Positions 30,233 to 41,786 of a stretch of DNA of 64,000 bases are shown here, in pieces. Source of the stretch: Prostheceraeus crozeri (taxonomy: Eukaryota; Platyhelminthes; Polycladida; Euryleptidae). Both the position numbers and the translations under genes were made by a program. Below the pieces are notes generated by a model, which ran no database searches, had not been told where the DNA came from, and was given only the letters and a program-made list of their open reading frames with translations. The DNA lies in the NCBI GenBank assembly GCA_907163375.1, contig CAJQUW010016866.1, positions 18,501 through 82,500 on the forward strand, given 5' to 3'. Position 1 is the stretch's first letter, and each line of letters starts with the position of its first letter.

Positions 30233-30550
30233 TTACAAACAAAAGTAAAAGCACAGCATCAACGAGTTGAAATGCTTCGTAAAAATGTTCACTGATTGGC
30301 AATATGAGACATTCTCATCACAGATATCACAAAAATCTCCATAAACAGGCAATTGAAGCTGGGACATTCCCATGACGAGTCTTATATATTGACCATAGCC
30401 TTCATGATATAAATGCAACTTATGGTTTGCCTTGAAGAGGGCTGGTGGTTCGTTCCCATCGGCAGAATGGTCGTAACGTGTCAAACGTGTTGACTGAAAA
30501 AGGGCTTCTTTAGTGTCAAACTTAACGAGATCTGTGTGGGGCCTTCCCAA
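30233..30550 (-). CDS. Unidentified ORF of 105 codons
   Basis: The minus strand encodes 'GRPHTDLVKFDTKEALFQST' and 'YDHSADGNEPPALFKANHKL', a mixed sequence with the look of real coding DNA, and a possible acceptor (TTGACTAG) just upstream. I do not recognise it. It could be an exon or a piece of a retroelement. Confidence 0.25.
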   Translation of the reverse strand: MGRPHTDLVKFDTKEALFQSTRLTRYDHSADGNEPPALFKANHKLHLYHEGYGQYIRLVMGMSQLQLPVYGDFCDICDENVSYCQSVNIFTKHFNSLMLCFYFCL

Positions 30551-32360
30551 CTAGTCAATTTATTCACTCACTTAGCGCTTCTTCGGTGGGGCTGGACCCT
30601 ACCCCTATTGGTCAATCAAACATGTAATCCTCTTCAAATGTTAAGCACCAAGGCTTTACAGGATCTAAGGTATGCGGAATTTTCCCGGGAGTCCATACCA
30701 TTGCGCTGTACGGACAGGACTTCAACATTTAGTGTACGAGATCGTACAAGGCCGCTGAACAAGTGATCCTCTACGTCAAAGTTTTCAGGCTCAGTTTAAT
30801 AGGAACTTATACCAGTATATAAATATACACTACAAATCACAATACCAATCCTATGACGTTCAGCGTCTAACCAGTTGCGCAGTCCCTAAATCACAAAAAG
30901 CATACGAAATTTATAGTGATGAAATGAAAACAAACAGAACAATAGCTAGTCGTCAGCAGGTATCCGCCAGGTCGCATTTCGGCCATCTACCAGGACGCTC
31001 AAAATATATCAACTTTCCAGAAATGATCCACACCAAATTAAAGATACAGAAACACAAGCTGTCCAAATAACTAAAATTCGCATGACACACTCTGAATAGA
31101 CAATCAGGCGTAGTCACAAAACCACGAGACAGAACAAGTTCACCCAAAAAATCCTGTAAAAACCCATATGAAGCATGAAAATGTCGAAGAGACGCCTGCG
31201 ATGATTGTGAAATGGCACCTTCGTGGCAGTAGGATGGTAAAAAGAAGACAGCAAGTTTATAGTAAATCGTAAAAATGTAGAGAGAAAACCACAGATATGC
31301 GCTTAAATAAAGTAAGAAAGCCAAAAACGAAGAAAAACAGGATAAAGTCAAAATTATCAAGCCTCACTCAATGTGTGTTTCACTCCATTAAATGAGTTCA
31401 AACGACGTGACCATAAAGCCTCTTTCACAACCTTCACTCCCTATCAATCACAGTAATACTGTTTGTGTCGATCTGATGACTGGACAAGACGGAGTGTTGA
31501 GCCAGTTCGGAGAGAGAAACATCCTTGTCCCGAATCGCTCGATGATGCTCCTTCCGACGCTGTTCAACAGGACGAGCAGAGGTGAAAACCGGTGGTGTTT
31601 AAAAGGGCTTGCACAAATACATTTCGAGAAACAAACATTCAGCTTCGAAGGGATTCCACAATGGAAGGTTGGTATTTTTTGTTGAATTATTCTATGTTTT
31701 TCAAAGGGCATCTTTACTTTGAGTGCAATTCACAAGGTGCAGTACAGCATTTCTCCCCGCACATAGTGAGGGATTTTTCTACAGCAATGAAGTTTAGGGC
31801 GAAACGCAGTAGATTGTCAGATCAGAACGCAGAGGTCGTCTCTTTCTTTGATTCTTACAGGTGCATGAGAGCCTAAACATCGGTCTTACTTATGGCATTG
31901 CTGTCGTCCTTCGCACCCTCAACTTGAAATCTCGGCTTCTTAATCTCGTGACCGTGTCTCGAATCGAAATTTTCACCTTCTTCATCTGAACTGCGCATTT
32001 GATGGGTTCTTTTCGAAGATTCCATTGTCTGCAAAATGGTAAAATACTTGTAAGATTTATGAACGGCTTGGTGAAATCAAAGTGATCATAAAAACACAAA
32101 TAAATATATTTATCTCCGTACAAAGCAAATGATCTTTTCAGAGGTTGGACATCAGATCCTTGCTATCTAATCGGGACTTGCACCTACAATTCACTATATA
32201 AATAACAGAATCTAAAGCCTTCGCCTGTCAGCAAAGGTCCAGTAGCAGACACGCTGACCATCAGGTTCTGTAGACATCCTGTGTTAGTAATTGAATCTAG
32301 GACTTACGAGCAACCTGTGTAAAAAACGTCAGTGTAAGTGAAGTACAGTTTTAGCAAATT
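30551..32360. other. No gene recognised
   Basis: Several ORFs of 80-135 codons on both strands overlap one another and show no known motif. None can be supported as a gene. Confidence 0.4.
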
Positions 32361-32369
32361 CTTACATTA

Positions 32370-32910
32370 GATTTCAACAACTGCTGCTTGAGAGGGCAGA
32401 TGTTGCGTTCCTTCAGGAGACATAAATGGCCCATAAACATTGCACTAGACAGATTCACTCTACAGCCTCTGTTCTATTGACCTCTCATCAGCTTTCGATA
32501 CTATTGATCATTCGATATTGTTAAGACGTCTCAGTGCTTCGTTTGGATTTACCGGTGATGTTTTCAATTGATTCACCTCACACCTGCATTATCCTACGAT
32601 CAGATAGATATGGTACCTCATCTCTTATTCCAACCGTAAAGCATGGTGTTCCTCAAGGGTCTGTTTTAGGACCATTGCTATGCATTATTTATACAAGTGA
32701 TCTTGTAAGTCATGCAGAGAAGCATGACTTCAATGTACACAAATGTATATATGCTGACGATCTTTTGTTTCCCGTCTCAGATGCAAGATCTCAGCGACAG
32801 ATTGTCTATGTACTTCGAATTTCTGAGCTGCTGGCTTGCACTAAATCGTTTGCAGTTAAACGCTGATAAGTCAGAGTTCCTTTTTTTTAAACTGAATTTT
32901 CACCCCTAGC
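32370..32910 (+). mobile_element. LINE reverse transcriptase fragment (CR1/L2-like)
   Basis: Plus-strand frames give 'IDLSSAFDTIDHSIL', 'HGVPQGSVLGPLLCIIYTSD' and 'CIYADDLLFPVSD' with the catalytic YADD, then 'QLNADKSEFLFF' in another frame. Both ends are cut off. It abuts the 3' end of the opposing LINE at about 32990. Confidence 0.85.
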
Positions 32911-32989
32911 ACAGCTATGAGCCATGAACGAAGCTAGGGGTTACTCAATGAAAAGTAAAAATTGTATTATTTTAAATAAATAAAATTAA

Positions 32990-35545
32990 AAAAAACAGAT
33001 CGTCTAATCTGATTAAGCTGTCCACATCAGAAACCTGTTCGCACGCCTCTTGAAAGTATCAAGATTGTATTGGTCAGGGAAAGTGGTCTGGGGAAGCTGA
33101 TTCCAAAGCTGTGCCGTGCGAACAAAAAAGCTTTTCGAGCGACTCACAGTACGTGCGCGTTCTAAGCTCACATGATAGCATGTGAGTGCATTAGATCTGC
33201 GTGTGCTTCTGGAGAAGATCTTAGGTTTGGGTACGCACTCATTTACTGCAGAGCTGCTTCTACCGAAGTAGTACCTGTAGAAGAGACTGAGTGAAGCAAC
33301 ATCCCGTCTGACGGAGAGCGGCTGCAACTTGCTAGCAAGTTTTTCACCCATGAGATTCTTGACACGTTTCTCAACCCGTTCAAGGAGGTTAAGATGCGTT
33401 TGTGGGGCGCCCGCCCACAGATGACAACAATACTCCATCAGAGGACGAATAGTGGACTTGTAAAGATAGCAGACAGTCTGTGGTGGAAGATAGCTGCTGG
33501 CACGATAGAGACTACCAATGCGTTGAGCTGCCTGCTTGCTGATGGATTGGATGTACGGTTTCCATGACAAGTCTTTCGTAACCGCCAATCCAAGGAAGGA
33601 GATGGAATCTTGTTCTCTGATCCTATTATCTGACATCTTAATGCTATGATCATCATCTCCTTTAAGTCGTGAGTGCAGAAAGTTTTTGAAGGATTGAAGG
33701 AAACAAGCCAATTGGCGCCCCATTCTGAGACCCTGTGTAAGTCTTCATTAAGAACGTCGCATAACTGCTGACGTTGCTGAGTGTTTTTAGCGAGTCGCTC
33801 ATTGGAATTGAAGAGTGTTGTGTCATCTGCATACATCACCAATTTACTCACTAGGCAGTCTGGGAGGTCGTTGATGTACAGCAGAAAAAGTGGGTCCCAA
33901 AATTGACCCTTGAGGAACTCCTGCATTGACAAACTTGTTGGAAGACTTTTGGCCATCTAAGACGACAGATATCTGCCGGTCACTAAGGAAAGAAGCAAGA
34001 AGTTTGTGGAGTTGATCAGCAACTCCATAGGACTTGAGCTTCATAAGGAGTCCCTGATGCCAGACTTTATCGAATGCCTTGGAAATATCCAAGGCAACTG
34101 ATCTCGTCTCACCTTGTCTGTCAAGGACACGACTCACATGTTCAGTGACATATGAAAGAAGATCTGCAGTTGATCGAGAGTGCCTGAAGCCATACTGTTC
34201 TTCTGATAGAAGGTTCTGAGTTTCAAGGAAGTTAATAATAACAATGTGTTGGTTAATCACTGCTTCAAAAATCTTGCCAGCAATTGGAAGCAGGCTGATA
34301 GGACGGTAACTAGATGGAAGAGATGAGTCAGAACCTTTCTTTGGAACTGGAACCACGGAAGCTACTTTCCAACAAGTGGGAAACTCACCGGTGAATACAC
34401 ATCTACTGAACAGTTTAGATAAAAGTGGAGAAAGCTCAGGTGAGAGATGCTTGAAGACCGAAACCGGAATGCCATCTGGTCCACTAGACTTAGAGCTATC
34501 GAGACCGGCGATGATCTTTTTGACGTTTCGGACTGTGACTGAAGGAGGACTGTCTCATCAGTGCGCGTGGGAATTGGAGGTGGAATTCTACCTCCATCGT
34601 CTAATGACGAATTCTTCGCAAACTCCTTGCAAAGAAGCTCGGCTTTGTCTGCTGAGGTTGTCGCCATAGAAGTACTGACTTCGGCATGACGGAGTGCTGG
34701 GATGGAGGATTTGTTCCTATTGGTGACACTGTTGTAAATCCTCCAGAAGTCCTTAGAGCCAAGCTTTTGGGTAGCAATGGATTTCCGTACATACAAAGCG
34801 TAACGGCTTTTGGCCTGATGTATGGTTTCCTTGCAATGTCTACGTGCGGTTTTGTGCAATTCAAAATTGCCAGCGCTACTGTCACGCTTATACTTATGGA
34901 AGTGGTCACGCTGGCAACTTGCAGCTGCACATTCTGGTGTAAACCAAGGTTGTGAGTGGGGCTTCATTTGGAAAATACGGTGAGGAATGTAGGCCAACAT
35001 CCTTATCTGAAGCCACTCCGTCAGTTCTTGCGCCGACTTGTGGACGTTCTCGCTCAGAATCAAATTCTCAGCTTGAACTTGACTAAGAAAAGTGCGGAAG
35101 CCACGCCAGTCTGCTTTGGAGAATTGATAAACTATTCTATGGAAGGGTGCAGACGGTGTGGAGCAAATTTGTTTGCCAGAAACTGTGATAACACAGTGAT
35201 CAGACGTGCCGAGGGGAGAAGTAACCTTGTGTGAAAACAAGTTGGATTTGAGGTGAGAAACAGGTAAAGGAGATATCCAGTATCCCCAGCTCGGTCAGGC
35301 ACTCTGGTAGGACAAGTGACAATTTGACTAAGGTTGTGAGAGACGGCGAAATCCTGGTTTCCTGGCGATCTAACCTGGTTTCCGACAGGGCTAGAAGATC
35401 TGGTGACTTACCTTGCAGGAAGATGTTGATGTCGTCGTAATTGGACCTCAGTCTTCTTACGTTGCTGAAGCTGATCCTGAGAGGGGTTTTGAGCTTGACG
35501 GCTTGACTACGTTTCTTGTGCGTCTTTCTCATTTTCATCATTTCT
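32990..35545 (-). mobile_element. Jockey/CR1-type LINE ORF2, internally deleted
   Basis: Minus-strand frames in order: a start of an endonuclease ('LRISFSNVRRLRSNYDDIN', 'DLLALSETRLD', 35541-), then the end of the endonuclease ('PLGTSDHCVITV', 35240), a linker, RT motifs 'YRPISLLPIAGKIFE', 'SVALDISKAFDKVWHQGLL', 'GVPQGSILGP' and 'YADDTTLF', and the C-terminal part ending '[14 protein letters not shown]' at 33013. The middle of the endonuclease is missing and the RT is split by frame changes. An A-rich 3' end lies at 32970-33000. Upstream, 35.55-36.35 kb may be its 5' region. Confidence 0.9.
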
Positions 35546-36499
35546 CATAGAATATCAATCAAATAAACGAAAATTATACTGTACAACAAAGTGATACAGG
35601 AAACTTTGGAAGGCATCAGAAAAACGTAAATAATAGCAACAAAGCTGCAATAAATAATACGCAAAAAAGACACTTATAGGCACAGTTCATGTCGCAAAAG
35701 CTTGAGGAAACCCAAATGAGAACTCCTTTGCCGTAACAATGGGTACAAGTCAGATAGGCCACAGAAGAACCGGATACAGCTACACGGGCTAAACCCCTCA
35801 GTAAAGCTACCCACGCATGTCCGTGGCAGTGGAACTGTACTGCCTTTTTTCGAGCAGTTGACCGGGCCTGCCTCCCAAAGCATTACCAGTGGGTTCGGGA
35901 CCCTCGAACTACCTGACGCCCGTATGCCGTGAATACGTTGTATCTGTCACACCTTAACCTGCAACAAATGGGGAAGTGCAAAAGAGAGCAGTGGAAGGAA
36001 GTTCGATCACAAATGAGCCAAATAAGTGCCATGCCCAAAAACCTGATTCAACAACATGAAACATCTGATGACTGTTAATATCTCGCAAACCAGGGGGTGG
36101 TGTTAATTGGGACGGCCGAAGCCTACCACAAATTTAAAATAAACAAACGTGGAGAAAAAGAATGAAAAATTAATCAAACATAAATAAATTCAATGACCAG
36201 TAAAATAAAAATAATATTCCAGAGGCTGCTAGTTAGCCGGAGCACGGTCACAAACCGCCGACAATAAACCTTTCCGACAAGGTAGAACCCAAAGAAGCAT
36301 GAGCTTCAGACGACAAAGCCTTATTGCGACTCCGTTTTCACCCTTTCACCGCTTTGAGGCCGCAGGTTGAGTGAGAAAGGGAAAGGAGTCGAGTGCTTTA
36401 ACACAAAAGATGAAGAAATTGACGCTCGATCCTTTTCATATTGGTAATTACTTGGGGTTTACCGATTATTGATTTTGATAATTGGTCGATTACTGATTA

Positions 36500-37240
36500 A
36501 TGCTGAAAACTTTAATTTCCTGACCCTTTAAACTGATGGTCGATGCAAGTGGTCTGGGCATTGGAGCAGTTTTATCTCAGAATGACGATCAAGGAGTTGA
36601 GCATCCGGTTGCCTTCTTTTCGAGAAAATTTGACAAGCACCAACGAAATTATTCGACGATAGAAAAAGAAGCTCTGGCCCTGGTGAATAGCTTGAAGCAC
36701 TTTGCCTACTACCTGAAACAAGGAAAATTTCCAGTAAAAGTTTTGACGGACCATAATCCACTAATCTTTATAAACAAAATGAAAAATGACAACTTAAGGT
36801 TGCTCCGTTGGAGTCTCCAGTTGCAGGAATATGAAATAGAAATTCAACACATAAAAGGAAGAGACAACGTTATTGCTGACTGTCTTTCCTGCTCTCCTAC
36901 TTCGATGATAGAGAATGACACAAAATGAAAATCGAAAACAATTTTCATTTTTTTAGTGAGGGCGTGTAGCGTGGAGCGCAATTGATGTAAATAATAGTTT
37001 GCTTCATATTGCGGCAAATCAACAACAACATCAAAATGCTCACGAGAAGACAGGCGAGAACGAGGAGTGAACGGACACAAATACTTGATCAATTATCAGT
37101 GGTGTGACTTGACTGTGAACGCTTAAACGGCCCTCCTGAGGGCCACCTGCCTTCCTCCTCAAGAAAAGTGAATGTTACACAAGCAAAATTAATTTTTTTG
37201 TTTCTCAACTTTATGTTTTGGGGATAATTAAACATCACCC
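36500..37240 (+). mobile_element. Ty3/Gypsy LTR retrotransposon fragment
   Basis: A fossil piece of pol covering the RNase H region ('VDASGLGIGAVLSQ', 'VAFFSRKFDKHQRNYSTIEK', 'VLTDHNPLIFINKM', 'DNVIADCLS'). RT, integrase and gag are not seen. A stretch from about 36966 (TGTAGCG) to about 37240 (GTAACA) just downstream could be an LTR, but no second LTR is present to compare. The coding part is well kept, so the insertion may not be very old. Confidence 0.8.
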
Positions 37241-37394
37241 GTAACACGTGTCACCAAGGTTACAGGTCAAATGATTTAACGAGTGACAAGTCACAGGAGA
37301 AGTCATTTATACAACAATCCATCCAAACCGCCACAAAATACTAAGATAATACTAATATCAGTCACTCTAGAAAGCTCTAGAAGAGAAGCTACGT

Positions 37395-37948
37395 GTGACG
37401 AAAGCACTCAGGAGCAATGGGTATGGTGATGCTGAGATCGAACGTTGGTGGCGCTGTGCTGATTCAACGATGGATGGAAAGGTGAATGAGTCACGAGTAA
37501 GGCATTCGATGCCTTATGTAAAGGGAGTGTCAGAGAAGATCGCCTCGATTCTTCGGGAAGTTGATGTTAGCGTATCCATGAAACTAACATCAACTCTTCG
37601 CTCACTTCTGGTCAAGAAGAGACCTGAACCAGCCAAGATCTTGGGTTCAGTCTACAAGATTCCGTGCGGAGAAGAAGGGTGCGATTGGATGTATGTGGGA
37701 GAGACCCAACGCCCATTGGAGGAAAGAAGAAAGAGCATCAGCGTTCAATTCGCAATATGGATGTACTCCGATCAGAAGTGGCGCAGCACACAGTGGAGGC
37801 GAACCATCGTGTAGCAGTGAGCGAGATGGAGATAGTGGACAAGGAGCCGGGTTGGAGAAGGCGAATTGTGAAGGAGTCACTGTGGTCTCATCGTCTTCAG
37901 TCGCAGAACAAGACTAAGCATCATCTGTGCGATTCGGGGAAGTTTTGA
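37395..37948 (+). mobile_element. Penelope-like element GIY-YIG end
   Basis: Plus strand: 'SMPYVKGVSEKIASILRE', 'LRSLLVKKRPEP', 'SVYKIPCGEEGCDWMYVGET' and 'QRPLEERRK', then in the next frame 'KEHQRSIRNMDVLRSEVAQH' and a tail ending near 37945. The IPC...C...YVGET block is the GIY-YIG nuclease of Penelope elements with its zinc-type linker. One frame change lies after the QRPLEER motif. RT is absent. Confidence 0.85.
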
Positions 37949-37999
37949 CTCTCTTTTTTTGATTTCTGGTTTTAGCGTCTTACTTATTAATTGTGTACA

Positions 38000-39252
38000 G
38001 TAGCATACCTTATCTTTTATTTTGTGACTTCAGAGTTAGTTTTTCTTTGTGTCTTTAATCTGTGTTTCAAGCTGTTAGAACTTGGTTAACAGTTCTCATG
38101 TAAGTTGCTTCTTGTCACTTTCCTGACGATGATCGTGTAGAACGGTCGAAAGATCTCGACAATAAACGATCGAAAAAAAACGAACATCTGTTTTGCGGAC
38201 TCCCTAGAAATTATTGCAATGAATAAGGATCCGTTATTTCAAACAATTATAATATAGTCTTATAGCTACTAAATATTCCATCAAAAACATACATTACCAC
38301 GCATAGTACGAGCACATGTAGATTGCAAAACAAAACTAAGGAGTCAGAATATACTAAAAACAAAACTTAACTCTGGGGGAAGATGGATTCTAAAATCTGA
38401 AATCCTTTCCTGCTTCATCAACTAGCATCTTCTTCCTCTGAACCTGTCCTGCTTCTTCAACTCGGATTATCTTCCTCTGTTCCTGTCCTGCTTCAACTCG
38501 TATCTTCAGAAACGTTTCCTTTTGCATGCGTTTCTTGTTCCTATATTTTGATAGCGAAATCAAAGCATGCTTCCGATGCTTTCTCAGCAGCTTCAATAGC
38601 AATTCTTTTCGCGATGCTTCTGGTGATGGATTTTCTGGGCGTTGTTGCCAACGTATTCAAGAACGTTGGCGATGATCCTCTGTTTCTGAGGCACAATGTT
38701 CTCTTGCCTTTTCATGCACACACCCTCCACCTTATTCACTATTTATTTCGGGCTGGTTACTAACAACAAACTAAGTCAATGAAAATTGATAAAGTGCAAG
38801 CATAGCTATAACGTCGGAAAAACGCAATGTTATTAAACCAAATTTCACACAGGACTTAAACACAACCCAAGCAACAGCACATATTTCGGAACAGGATCAT
38901 GAAGATCATTTCGTACGAGCTATTCAACAGCATTTTGATTGTGTATCAGGAGATACTGCTGGATGGATCGGATTGCATCCAATGCTTCAGGGCAATTCCA
39001 CGGTAAAAACGACACGAAGGACAAATTTTAAAACGCATTATTTTCTCTCAGTGACTTGTGTTTTCTTGAAAGGATATCCGCAGCCATTAGGAATCACAAA
39101 ATTTATCGCTTAGACACACTTCTTCTACCAATAAATTCAATTTTGGAATTTCTTGCTATTTTTAAGATATCAAAAATACAATCCCTTTGAATTTTTGAAA
39201 CAATGTAGGCAATGTTAGAAATGGAATTCCAAGTAGTCTATACTGCGTTATA
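38000..39252. other. No gene recognised; small coding-like repeat at 38.39-38.60 kb
   Basis: The minus strand at 38602-38390 has three imperfect repeats of about 36 nt reading 'VEAGQEQRK', 'VEEAGQVQRK' and 'VDEAGKDF'. The parent gene is unknown. Nothing else is recognised. Confidence 0.4.
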
Positions 39253-41682
39253 CAGTGGTCGGATTGAGAATTTTCAGGATTTTCGTGCCCACTCCACGAA
39301 ATTCGTGCCCATGCAGTGCCACCAGCTGAAAGAACTTACTGCTTCACATGCATGGTTATGAATCGCATTGTAATTGAATTGCATAATCTTCATATTGTAT
39401 TTTTGAGCCTTTAAATGCACATTTCCAGCATATACATGCACTATGTACATGCAATAGAAACAGGTCAGCTGAAAATATGCCGAAATGCCTAGAAATGCAC
39501 TTCGTATTTAGCTACAAGTGCGAGCATTATTCGCAGTACGTATATTACGTGGAGAAGTTTATAAAAATCATTTCTTATTTGGAACAGCATTATCATCGTC
39601 ACTGTGAAAGCCAACACTGAACCTTCTTTTCATGAACTTTTGAAATAGTCTGTCTGATTGCCGATTTTTCTCATCCATTAGTTTCGACATTTTATTCAAA
39701 AGAACCTTCAGATTTGCATCCGCATCCTTCAGACTTTTCGGAGTCTCGTCATATCTTCCTGACATGAGTCTTTTCGTTTTATCATCTCTTTTTTTGGATT
39801 GACGCGGGCGGATGCCAAAGATCGAGTTCGTTGGAGAAAGCAGCTGTCGACTGGAGTGACCGGCCAACCCCTGCGCAAGCGGGGAAAACGGCCGTAAAAC
39901 GGGATGATGATGATGATGATCTCTGAATCTCTGTTCATTTTGAAATGTTGGCTCTTAAGTTTGTTTGTACTACTTCAAGCCTTTTATAGGCCTTGTTGGG
40001 CATGCCTTTGGTCAAGGATTCGCCTGCTGCTGATCGCCCAAGATGTTAAAGGAACCGAAACGAAATGTAGGCAATTGATCAGTTTGCTGATGAGACCCGC
40101 CCATCTTTGTAGGGTAAACTCGTCTAATTCGGAGGCAACTCTATTTTGGAGGTATTTAATTTGATCAAATAATTTTCTTATTTAAAGAAATCTAATATTC
40201 TACACTTCATGCATGGATACCTAACATGTAGTATGTAGGTAATATGTAGGCCTACGTCAATCGTTAGAATGATCAAATATTCTACATCGGAAGTGATGTT
40301 ACACGATATTCTTTATATAGATAACCATAGATGTGACAAAAATTCTCTGTTCATGCATACACATCGAGGTAAAGTCAACATTTTCTCAACATTTTATGAT
40401 ACAATGCCGACAGACAACTATGTATTGACAGAACATTTGCTGCAAGTTAGAAAGTCAATGCAAATCAACCTAGATCAAACTACACCTGCTAGATATTAAG
40501 CTAGTTAATTGAAAAGCAAGTATTTTTTCAATATTTGGCTTACGATGGATCGGTAAACACGCATTGCTGCTGCTAAGAAGGCAATTACAGTCAGCAGAAT
40601 ATCAATCTATAAAGCCTCCAGGTAATACGGCATTCTCGAGACTACATTGAGGAGACATGTCAAAACTTCTGTCAATCCAAATCCTGGTAACCCACAATCT
40701 CTAATCGGCAGCCAAGAGCGGGAGTTAATTAAGTATTCGACGGATATGGTTCGCTTAGGGTTCGGATTGAAAACAATTGATATGATTCTTTTTGGAATAC
40801 TATGGCTGGAAATGGCGGTCCTCTTACAAAAGACGTGACAATATTTCAGTGAGAGCGCTCGAGCCAGTAGCCCTCTATCGAGAAACGATTACGAAACGCG
40901 TCGTGATGGACAACTTCTTCGACAATAACGGAGCTTAAGGAGCCGAACTGCATCTGGAAGATAAGTCTCATCTCATAGGCCTATATAATCTGGATGGAAC
41001 TAGACTTCAAATGGCGGGAGGATCTAGGCACCCGGTGGCACTCAAGAATACATTATATTCATGGATTATTGTGCTAATAATTTCTTTTCTGAATTTATGA
41101 GATATTCAGTTGAGCTTCAGATTATCGACACAGACTTACTACTCATTGGCAGCATCAATTGTCAAGAAAAATTAATGGCAAAACCTTATTGACATGTTGA
41201 ATGAAGAAATAATTAATTATAATACCAATCTCATGGTAATTCCTTTGACGTATGCACTATATGCTCAAATACTGCCACCAAATTCGAAGAGTAGGCTATA
41301 GCATAGAATTAGCTTTAATTTGAGTCTACCGCCAAATTACCCGAGTCATCTATCATTTTCTGATTGATTTTCTTCTGTACGTAAATGAAACAATGGTGTG
41401 TTGGTGGTTCCCTGAACTACGCTGAGGAATAAATATAACTCGATTGAATGACGTATACCTGTTTATTTCGTTTTATTTTTTTGAAAAAAAATTGAAAGAG
41501 ATTTGATTTCCAGAATCAGCAACGAAATAAGTTGTTTTGATACATACAATGAATTAATGCATGAGGCATACAGCTATTAATACAGAAATTCAGGTGATTC
41601 AGGTGAAAAGATGGGCACGAATTTCAGGAGGTCCAATTTTCGTGCCCACTTTCGACAAATTCGTGCCCGAATCCGACCACTG
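39253..41682. mobile_element. 2.4-kb TIR DNA transposon with 6-bp target duplication
   Basis: CAGTGGTCGGATT at 39253-39265 is inverted exactly at 41670-41682. The flanks are GTTATA on both sides, a 6-bp target-site duplication. Inside each end the motif TTCGTGCCC occurs twice in the same direction (39284-39312, 41638-41668). No transposase is recognised; a 99-codon minus ORF (39568-39867) is unassigned. CAG...CTG ends recall hAT, but a 6-bp duplication does not. Confidence 0.85.
39838..39922 (+). mobile_element. LINE/SINE 3' end with ATG-repeat tail
   Basis: CCAACCCCTGCGCAAGCGGG, then AAAACGGCCGTAAAACGGG and five or more GAT units. This is the usual look of RTE-type LINE and SINE 3' ends in animals. 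It lies within the larger TIR element. Confidence 0.55.
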
Positions 41683-41786
41683 GTTATATTATTATTGATA
41701 CTCCTTTGTCGAAGCTCAAACAATATTTTTTGTCAAGGACATAATTTCTTCCGATTTTTTGACACGAGTTTGAATCTTAGTATAAA

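Noticed and set aside
30953-31360. 135-codon minus ORF with hydrophobic start, possible membrane protein
   Set aside because: Only the AT-rich third-base pattern supports it; no family, no splice sites.
31392-31876. 97- and 94-codon plus ORFs and the 87-codon minus ORF
   Set aside because: They overlap in both directions, have no motif and no splice context.
34376-35234. Plus-strand ORFs opposite the LINE
   Set aside because: Antisense shadows of LINE ORF2, which has clear RT motifs on the minus strand.
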